A stretch of 7,805 nucleotides of DNA, from assembly GCA_902782625.1 (NCBI GenBank), contig CACZNZ010000299.1:1-7805 (forward strand). Reading direction: 5' to 3'. Position numbers and translations under genes: made by a program. The stretch is from an uncultured Lachnospiraceae bacterium. Lineage in GTDB: Bacteria > Bacillota > Clostridia > Lachnospirales > Lachnospiraceae. The first letter of the stretch is position 1; each line of letters begins with the position of its first letter. The notes under the pieces are model-generated. The model saw only the letters and a program-made list of their open reading frames with translations, did not search any database and was not told the DNA's origin. Shown one piece after another: positions 1 through 5,118 of this stretch.

Positions 1-1
1 A

Positions 2-1024
2 ACGACCGGAAAGAGAGTCGTTGCTTTCTATACACAGGAAGACATCGATATATGGGACGAGTGCTGTGCCCGCGCTATTGTCGCTGCAGGCGGAACCAAG
101 GATGATGTGGTCCATGTCTGCTATGGATACGGACTGTTTACCGGTGGCCCCGGTTTGAACGGAGGCTCCCATATGGTGGGCAGCCTGACACTTCCGATGT
201 CTTCGGGCAATACACAAAGACAGCTCCAGTTTATGACAGATCTTGGTTCTACCATCATTTGCTGTACACCGTCTTATGCCGCCAACCTGGCAGAGTCCAT
301 CAATGAGCGTGGGCTTCGGGACAAGATTAAGCTGAAAGCCGGTATCTTCGGTGCAGAGCCATGGACAGAAGAGATGCGTCATGACATCGAAAGAAACCTT
401 GGAATCAAAGCGTATGATATCTATGGCCTGACAGAGATATCCGGTCCGGGTGTCTCCTTCGAATGTGAGGAGCAGGCGGGCATGCATATCCAGGAAGATC
501 ATTTTATCGCTGAGATCATCAATCCGGATACCGGGGAGGTTCTTCCGGACGGAGAAGTCGGGGAACTCGTGTTCACAAGTATCACGAAAAAAGCATTTCC
601 ACTTATCCGGTATCGCACCAGAGACCTTTGTTATCTTACCAGGGAGAAATGTTCCTGTGGCCGCACGCACGTGCGCATGCATAAACCGATGGGAAGAAGC
701 GATGATATGATGGTTGTCAAAGGCGTCAATGTATGGCCGTCCCAGATTGAGCAGGTACTCTTTGAGCAGGGCTATCAGGCGAACTATCAGATCGTGGTTG
801 ACCGTGTCGGCAACAATGATACCATTGAAGTTCAGGTGGAGATGACACCGGAGATGAAACTCGCCGACGATGTGAAAGTCGCAGACAGAGAGAAGAAGGT
901 TGTCAAAGGACTGAAATCCATGCTTGGCATCATGTGTGATGTCAGTGTCCTTGAACCTAAGACGATTGTAAGAAGTGAAGGAAAAGCAAAACGAGTTGTA
1001 GATAAGAGAGATCTCTACAAATAA
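2..1024 (+). CDS. paaK: Phenylacetate-CoA ligase, PaaK type (5' truncated by window edge)
   Basis: AMP-forming ligase of the ANL superfamily, expected to convert phenylacetate or a related aryl/indole acetate, ATP and CoA to the aryl-acetyl-CoA in the cytoplasm. The reading frame is already open at base 2 and 340 residues are visible. PaaK proteins are about 430 residues, so roughly 90 N-terminal residues are missing. The visible part opens inside the ATP-binding P-loop (TTGK). It then shows the PaaK-type YGYGLFTGG segment (visible residues 41-49), YGLTEISGPG (141-150), RYRTRDL (203-209), a CSCGR metal-site-like patch (217-221), the hinge region GRSDDMMVVKGVNVWP (231-246), and SEGKAKR (325-331) with the expected C-terminal catalytic lysine. 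A GTG at 107 lies inside the conserved domain and is not the start. A terminator follows within 10 bases, so this is the last gene of its transcript. Family assignment is firm; the exact aryl substrate is inferred. Confidence 0.93.
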   Translation, partial: TTGKRVVAFYTQEDIDIWDECCARAIVAAGGTKDDVVHVCYGYGLFTGGPGLNGGSHMVGSLTLPMSSGNTQRQLQFMTDLGSTIICCTPSYAANLAESINERGLRDKIKLKAGIFGAEPWTEEMRHDIERNLGIKAYDIYGLTEISGPGVSFECEEQAGMHIQEDHFIAEIINPDTGEVLPDGEVGELVFTSITKKAFPLIRYRTRDLCYLTREKCSCGRTHVRMHKPMGRSDDMMVVKGVNVWPSQIEQVLFEQGYQANYQIVVDRVGNNDTIEVQVEMTPEMKLADDVKVADREKKVVKGLKSMLGIMCDVSVLEPKTIVRSEGKAKRVVDKRDLYK

Positions 1025-1030
1025 AAGAAA

Positions 1031-1080
1031 AGGCTGTGACCCGGATCCGTATGATACGGACGGGCCGCAGCCTGTTTTTT
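1031..1080. terminator. Bidirectional intrinsic terminator between convergent genes
   Basis: AGGCTG at 1031-1036 pairs with CAGCCT at 1068-1073. Inside that, CCCG pairs with CGGG, and TCCGTA pairs with TACGGA around a TGA loop. GTTTTTT follows (1074-1080). On the minus strand the same hairpin is followed by CCTTTTCTTTTAT, so it can also stop transcription of the aminotransferase, whose stop codon is 10 bases away. Confidence 0.92.
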
Positions 1081-1089
1081 ATCCAGAAT

Positions 1090-2283
1090 CTATCGATAGG
1101 ATTTTGCTAACTTTTCGAATACATCAAGAGATCTTTCAATGCGTTCTGTCGGAACACAGAAAGAAATTCTGGTATGGCCAGGACAGCCAAAACCGGTACC
1201 CGGTACGATCAGGAGATTGTAATCAAGTTTGGCTCTTTCGCAAAAGGCAATGTCGTCGTCGATGATGGTGCGCGGGAAAATGTAGAAGGTTCCACCCGGT
1301 TCCACGACGGAATACCCCATTTCCCGCAGACCTTTGGTAAGGATGTTGCGGTTTGTCTCATAGACAGAGATATCAGAGGTATCATCCGCACAAAGAGCAC
1401 ATACCCGCTGGAACAGTGCCGGGGCACAGACATAGCCAAGGGAACGGCCGGCGCCTGCGATTGCCGCAAAGACAAGTTCATGGTCTTCCACCTCGTCCGG
1501 TACGGTTACATAACCAAGACGCTCTCCGGGAAGGGAGAGGGATTTGGACCAGGAATAACATACCAGCGTATTGTCATAATACTTAGGAAGGTAAGGCACT
1601 TCTACACCTTCAAAAGCAATCTCACGATAAGGTTCGTCTGCGATCAGATAGATTACAGAACCATAAGCTTCAGATTTTTCTTTCAGGATACGGGAAAGCT
1701 TCTTCACGGTCTCTTCCGAATAAACTGCACCGGAAGGATTGTTCGGCGAATTGACGATCACACCCTTGGTATGCTCATTGATTGCCGATTCAAATGCCTC
1801 AAAATCAATCTGGAATGCGTCCGTATCTGCCGGGATGAGTCTCATCTTTGCGCCGGCTCCTTCAATAAATACTTTGTATTCAGGGAAATATGGGGCAAAG
1901 ACAATGAATTCATCACCCGGATTTGCCAGACCGTTTAAGCAGCAGCAGAGTGCAGCAGCTGCCCCGCAGGTGATATAGAAATTGTCGGCAGAAAGATTGA
2001 CCGAAAACCTTCTGTTCAGGGAATCTGCGATCATCTGCCGTGCGGCGGCATCACCCTGTGCACTGGTGTAACCGTGCAGAAGGATCGGATCCGTTTCCTG
2101 AATGATCCGGATTGCCGTCTCATTCACACAGTCAGGTGCAGGGACACTGGGATTGCCGATGGAAAAATCAAAAACATTCTCAGCACCAACCTTCTCAGCC
2201 TGAATCTTACCGTATTCAAACAATTCACGAATCACAGAGCGCTGTGTTCCGAGATCAACCATTCTTTGGTTTAATTTCAGCAT
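1090..2283 (-). CDS. PLP-dependent aminotransferase (class I/II, aspartate aminotransferase-like)
   Basis: Complete 397-residue fold-type I aminotransferase, the usual length for class I. It moves an amino group between an amino acid and a 2-oxo acid using pyridoxal phosphate in the cytoplasm. Visible landmarks are GNP (43-45), NSPNNPSG (178-185) with the PLP-contacting Asn182, ADEPY (215-219) with Asp216 that pairs with the pyridine nitrogen and Tyr219, SWSKS (244-248) with Lys247 as the Schiff-base lysine, Arg255 in GERLGY as the phosphate-binding arginine, and Arg372 in TRISF as the substrate carboxylate arginine. A GAGGA site lies 9 bases before the ATG, and a sigma-A promoter lies just upstream. 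It converges on the arylacetate-CoA ligase gene, which would suit an aromatic amino acid substrate, but substrate cannot be decided from these motifs. Other options are aspartate or alanine-type specificity. Confidence 0.93.
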   Translation of the reverse strand: MLKLNQRMVDLGTQRSVIRELFEYGKIQAEKVGAENVFDFSIGNPSVPAPDCVNETAIRIIQETDPILLHGYTSAQGDAAARQMIADSLNRRFSVNLSADNFYITCGAAAALCCCLNGLANPGDEFIVFAPYFPEYKVFIEGAGAKMRLIPADTDAFQIDFEAFESAINEHTKGVIVNSPNNPSGAVYSEETVKKLSRILKEKSEAYGSVIYLIADEPYREIAFEGVEVPYLPKYYDNTLVCYSWSKSLSLPGERLGYVTVPDEVEDHELVFAAIAGAGRSLGYVCAPALFQRVCALCADDTSDISVYETNRNILTKGLREMGYSVVEPGGTFYIFPRTIIDDDIAFCERAKLDYNLLIVPGTGFGCPGHTRISFCVPTERIERSLDVFEKLAKSYR

Positions 2284-2338
2284 ATTATTCTATCCTCATT
2301 TCATTTTTATTCGTCGCTACTAGTTCCGGACTATTCCT

Positions 2339-2367
2339 ATAATAATCGTAAATCTGACATTTGGCAA
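2339..2367 (-). promoter_or_regulatory. Sigma-A promoter of the aminotransferase gene
   Basis: Read on the minus strand: TTGCCA (2362-2367), a 17-base spacer, then TATTAT (2339-2344). Both hexamers match consensus at 5 of 6 positions. Transcription should start near 2332, giving a leader of about 50 bases. The -35 element begins 6 bases after the PAP2 stop codon, so the two minus-strand genes may also share readthrough; no terminator separates them. Confidence 0.72.
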
Positions 2368-2373
2368 GGTGTT

Positions 2374-2886
2374 TCAGGCCAGGAATGTCATGCTTATAAT
2401 ACTGAGCATGGCAGATACAGTTCCTAAAAGCGCGCCCGCTGTCACATCTTTTATAAAATGCACACCACCCAGAACCCGCAGAACAGCTAATATAACGGAT
2501 CCCGCCAGGAGAAGCAGACCGATGGGCCTGTTATAGAAAAACCACAGACAGGCGATCAGAAAGATGGAAAAGACATGACGAGAAGGGAAGGACTTTCCTC
2601 TGGTATCTTTGATCAGTACCGGGGTGATGGACAAAACTTCATAGGGACGGGGTCGATTGACGATATCGCGGTAAAGTGACAGGAAAAGAAAAGATAGTCC
2701 CGGAATGATGATCGCTGCCGCAATAGTCCTGTAAGAAAAAGATTTCCGGTAAAGATAATACAGTAAGAGAGGATAAGCGGCAAATCCAAACAGTGTCAAT
2801 GCTTTGTCCGCCACACGGATCACTTTGGGAAACAGCGGATGAGCCATACAATATTCCGTGATCTTTGCATACTGTTTTTCTGTCAT
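2374..2886 (-). CDS. PAP2-family membrane phosphatase
   Basis: Integral membrane phosphatase of the PAP2/phosphatidic acid phosphatase superfamily, likely acting on a lipid phosphate or pyrophosphate such as undecaprenyl-PP or phosphatidylglycerol-P. It is 170 residues from the chosen start. Catalytic motifs, numbered from that start: R-x6-RP (Arg73 to Pro81, with Arg in place of the usual Lys), PSRH (101-104, a PSGH variant) and R-x5-H-x3-D (Arg137, His143, Asp147). Hydrophobic stretches near residues 28-46, 53-71, 106-118, 122-136 and 148-168 fit five or six membrane spans. An in-frame ATG at 2890-2892 lies only 1 base after the AAAGGAG site, while the ATG at 2884-2886 is 7 bases away, so the second is preferred. 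It is divergent from the acyl-CoA ligase operon and shares its control region. The true substrate is unknown. Confidence 0.9.
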   Translation of the reverse strand: MTEKQYAKITEYCMAHPLFPKVIRVADKALTLFGFAAYPLLLYYLYRKSFSYRTIAAAIIIPGLSFLFLSLYRDIVNRPRPYEVLSITPVLIKDTRGKSFPSRHVFSIFLIACLWFFYNRPIGLLLLAGSVILAVLRVLGGVHFIKDVTAGALLGTVSAMLSIISMTFLA

Positions 2887-2893
2887 ATCCATT

Positions 2894-2900
2894 CTCCTTT
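2894..2900 (-). promoter_or_regulatory. Ribosome binding site deciding the PAP2 start
   Basis: AAAGGAG on the minus strand. It lies 7 bases before the ATG at 2886 but only 1 base before the upstream in-frame ATG at 2892, which favours the shorter product. Confidence 0.75.
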
Positions 2901-2932
2901 CTGTTTAGATTCGAGACTCGTCCGTGAGGTTT

Positions 2933-2961
2933 ATTTTATCGTATTTTAGTAGAAATGTCTA
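2933..2961 (-). promoter_or_regulatory. Sigma-A promoter of the PAP2 gene
   Basis: Read on the minus strand: TAGACA (2956-2961), a 17-base spacer, then TAAAAT (2933-2938). Each hexamer matches consensus at 5 of 6 positions. The -35 hexamer lies inside the palindrome at 2948-2963, so a protein bound there should block this promoter. Confidence 0.65.
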
Positions 2962-2963
2962 CT
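2948..2963. promoter_or_regulatory. Palindrome in divergent promoter region, candidate operator
   Basis: AGTAGA (2948-2953), AATG, TCTACT (2958-2963): a perfect 6-base inverted repeat with a 4-base centre. A third copy of the half-site, TCTACT, lies at 2983-2988 inside the spacer of the rightward promoter. TAGTAGAAA (2947-2955) and TTTCTACTA (2981-2989) also form a 9-base inverted repeat. This arrangement suits a dimeric repressor controlling both directions. The regulator is not in the window and the site matches no operator I recognise with confidence. Confidence 0.5.
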
Positions 2964-2974
2964 TGCCAGAGAAT

Positions 2975-3003
2975 TTGACTTTTCTACTATATTGTGTTAA
3001 AGT
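2975..3003 (+). promoter_or_regulatory. Sigma-A promoter of the acyl-CoA ligase/GH3 operon
   Basis: TTGACT (2975-2980, 5 of 6), a 17-base spacer, then TAAAGT (2998-3003, 4 of 6). Transcription would start near 3010, giving a leader of about 60 bases. Both an AGTAGA-type half-site and a longer inverted repeat overlap this promoter. Confidence 0.6.
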
Positions 3004-3024
3004 GAAATAGATTTTGCTTTAACA
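2995..3024. repeat. Inverted repeat over the -10 and start of the operon promoter
   Basis: TGTTAAAG (2995-3002) and its exact reverse complement CTTTAACA (3017-3024) are separated by 14 bases. The left arm contains most of the -10 hexamer and the right arm lies just after the expected transcription start. It may be a second operator; chance in this AT-rich leader is also possible. Confidence 0.35.
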
Positions 3025-3070
3025 AGGCAAAGAGAAAAAGTAATAAAGTAAAAGAAAGGAATTATTCATC

Positions 3071-4705
3071 ATGCCTGTAACAGACTTACTTGAGAGAAAT
3101 CATAAATTATACGGCGATGAGGTTGCATTAGTAGAACTCAATCCGACCATGAAGGATACAAGGAAGACGACCTGGAAAGAGTTTGATCTGGTTCAGCAGA
3201 CTTCCTCCAAGCCATACCGCAGGGAGATTACCTGGAGTGTCTTTGACGAAAAGGCGAACCGTGTTGCCAATATGCTGCTGTCCCGAGGTATCAAAAGAGG
3301 AGACAGGGTAGCGATTCTGATGTTTAACTGTCTTGAGTGGCTGCCGATCTATTTCGGAATCCTCAAGACAGGTGCTATCGCTGTTCCGTTTAATTTCCGT
3401 TTTGACTCCCGTGAGATCAAGTATTGTGCTGATCTGGCCGAAGTGCATATCATCTTTTTCGGTCCGCAGTTTATCGGCAGAATCGAGTCTATCGAAGAAA
3501 AGCTTTCCCGCGGCCGGCTTTTGATCTATGTCGGAGATGGCTGTCCTACTTTCGCGGAAAGCTATCAGGAACTTGTGGCAGACTGCTCGAGTCAGCCTCC
3601 GATGGTGAGACTGGAAGAAGATGATGATGCAGCGATCTATTTCTCTTCCGGAACTACAGGATTCCCGAAAGCGATTCTCCACAACCACGAGAGCCTGCTG
3701 CAGGCGGCTCAGATGGAGCAAAAGCACCATCTGACCAACAGGGACGATGTCTTTTTATGCATTCCGCCACTCTACCATACCGGCGCTAAATTCCACTGGA
3801 TGGGCAGCCTTTGTGCAGGTAGCAAAGCGGTACTTCTTACCGGAACGACACCGGAGATCATCCTGGATGCTGTATCCAAGGAACACTGTACGATCGTCTG
3901 GCTCCTGGTGCCATGGGCACAGGATATCCTGGACAGCCTGGACAGGGGAGACCTTTCCCTGAAAGATTATGATCTGGATCAGTGGAGACTTATGCATATC
4001 GGGGCTCAGCCGGTTCCACCTTCACTGATCAAACACTGGAAAGAGTATTTCCCGCATCATGATTACGATACAAACTACGGATTATCCGAATCTACCGGAC
4101 CGGGCTGCGTCCATCTGGGATTGGAGAATACAGATAAAGTCGGTGCGATTGGCGTTCCCGGATATCGGTGGTCATGCAAGATCGTCGATGAGAACGAGAA
4201 AGAAGTCAAACAGGGGGAAGTTGGAGAACTCTGCGTGCAGGGCCCCGGTATGATGACCTGTTATTACAACGATCCGGAAGCTACTGCAGAGACGTTAAAA
4301 GACGGCTGGCTGTTTACCGGAGATATGGCGATGCAGGATGAAGACGGATTTATCTTCCTGGTAGACCGTAAAAAGGACGTCATCGTCAGTGGAGGAGAAA
4401 ATATTTACCCTGTAGAGATCGAGAATTTCCTGAGTGCATACGGGAAAGTGAAGGATGTGGCTGTTATCGGTATGCCGGATAAACGTCTGGGCGAGATCAC
4501 CGGTGCCATCATTGCGATCAAGGAGGGTATGACCTGTTCTGAGGAGGAGATTGATGATTACTGTCATGAGCTTCCTCGATATAAGAGACCGAAAAAAATA
4601 ATCTTTGCCGAAGTACCAAGAAATGCGACCGGAAAGATTGAGAAACCTGCTCTTCGCAAAAAGTACGGTGCAGAATACCTGGTAGCTCAGCAAAACAGGA
4701 GCTAA
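3071..4705 (+). CDS. AMP-forming acyl-CoA ligase (class I adenylate-forming)
   Basis: Complete 544-residue ANL-superfamily ligase that adenylates a carboxylic acid with ATP and transfers it to CoA; cytoplasmic. Motifs in order: YFSSGTTGFPK P-loop (190-200), PPLYHTGAK (232-240), YDTNYGLSES (332-341), GWLFTGD (412-418), the hinge and A8 block DRKKDVIVSGGENIYP (432-447), and ATGKIEK (519-525) with the catalytic lysine at 522. The ATG is preceded by AAAGGA at a 10-base spacing. It resembles the CaiC/long-chain-fatty-acid ligase branch rather than acetyl-CoA synthetase, so a medium-chain, branched or aryl acid is possible. An unusual feature is about 20 extra residues near the N-terminus, where a TWKEFD-like element (34-39) is followed by a second, TWSVFDEKANR (54-64). 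It is the first gene of an operon with the ParB-like and GH3 genes. Substrate unknown. Confidence 0.93.
   Translation: MPVTDLLERNHKLYGDEVALVELNPTMKDTRKTTWKEFDLVQQTSSKPYRREITWSVFDEKANRVANMLLSRGIKRGDRVAILMFNCLEWLPIYFGILKTGAIAVPFNFRFDSREIKYCADLAEVHIIFFGPQFIGRIESIEEKLSRGRLLIYVGDGCPTFAESYQELVADCSSQPPMVRLEEDDDAAIYFSSGTTGFPKAILHNHESLLQAAQMEQKHHLTNRDDVFLCIPPLYHTGAKFHWMGSLCAGSKAVLLTGTTPEIILDAVSKEHCTIVWLLVPWAQDILDSLDRGDLSLKDYDLDQWRLMHIGAQPVPPSLIKHWKEYFPHHDYDTNYGLSESTGPGCVHLGLENTDKVGAIGVPGYRWSCKIVDENEKEVKQGEVGELCVQGPGMMTCYYNDPEATAETLKDGWLFTGDMAMQDEDGFIFLVDRKKDVIVSGGENIYPVEIENFLSAYGKVKDVAVIGMPDKRLGEITGAIIAIKEGMTCSEEEIDDYCHELPRYKRPKKIIFAEVPRNATGKIEKPALRKKYGAEYLVAQQNRS
4697..4701 (+). promoter_or_regulatory. 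Ribosome binding site of the ParB/Srx-like gene, embedded in the preceding gene
   Basis: AGGAG lies within the last sense codons of the acyl-CoA ligase gene, 13 bases before the ATG at 4715. The long spacing, and its position at the upstream stop codon, suggest translational coupling and modest initiation. Confidence 0.5.
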
Positions 4706-4714
4706 AGAATAATA

Positions 4715-5089
4715 ATGAGGTACGGCAAAAGTGCATTTGATAAAATAATCAGTGAAAATCTGAAAAAGACAGAAGGACATCGGGAAGTGGTAAAAGCCGG
4801 ACTGACTGAAAGGATTGGCGTAAAGAAGGTTTCCCCTTCTATGCTGTACGTGAATCCGGATGATGAGTTTTCATTTCCTGATATCGGTCCGAGTGATTCG
4901 ATCATAGAGAACTACTGTCAGATCGCAAGGAGAAACTATGCACTGGGTATGCCGGTCTTCAGTGACCCGATCGTCGTAAACAAACTGCGGCAGGGGGGAT
5001 ACATGATTCTGAACGGGCATCACAGGTGGGCCGGCGCCACGAAAGCCCGCATTCCGAAAGTCAGGATTTCCATTGTTAATCCCGATTAA
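4715..5089 (+). CDS. Small ParB/sulfiredoxin-fold protein
   Basis: A 124-residue protein whose second half matches the ParB N-terminal/sulfiredoxin (ParB/Srx) fold: VSPSMLYVNP (39-48) as the first strand, a helix around SIIENYCQIARRN (62-74), DPIVVNK (84-90), YMILNGHHRWAGA (96-108) as the signature NGHHR nucleotide-binding loop, and a closing strand KVRISIV (115-121). No helix-turn-helix or ParB dimer domain follows, so it is not a chromosome-partition ParB. The first 35 residues are charged, helical-looking and unassigned. Proteins of this fold include DNA-binding CTPases, sulfiredoxins and the free-serine kinases SerK and SbnI. The ATG is 9 bases after the acyl-CoA ligase stop and the gene is followed 29 bases later by GH3, so it belongs to the operon. 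A small-molecule kinase or ATP-binding accessory role is inferred, not shown. Confidence 0.8.
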   Translation: MRYGKSAFDKIISENLKKTEGHREVVKAGLTERIGVKKVSPSMLYVNPDDEFSFPDIGPSDSIIENYCQIARRNYALGMPVFSDPIVVNKLRQGGYMILNGHHRWAGATKARIPKVRISIVNPD

Positions 5090-5118
5090 CTATCGCTAAG
5101 ACAGTATGGGTCGATGAG

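Noticed and set aside
107..1024. GTG at 107 as the start of the PaaK gene
   Set aside because: The same frame is open to base 2 and encodes conserved PaaK sequence, including part of the P-loop, upstream of the GTG.
1174..1938. Open frame of 254 codons antisense to the aminotransferase
   Set aside because: It overlaps a complete enzyme with all its catalytic residues, and no family features are visible in the translation.
3019..3025. Rex-type redox operator half-sites (TTAACAA at 3019-3025; TTGTTAA at 7046-7052)
   Set aside because: The Rex consensus needs both halves separated by about 4 bases; neither location has an acceptable partner half-site.
3012..3032. Small hairpin TTTGC/GCAAA in the operon leader as a riboswitch or attenuator
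   Set aside because: The stem is only about 5 pairs, no terminator T run follows, and the leader of about 60 bases is too short for known riboswitch classes.
4715..5089. Chromosome or plasmid partition ParB
   Set aside because: There is no helix-turn-helix or C-terminal dimer domain, no parA neighbour and no parS-like site; only the Srx-like core is present.
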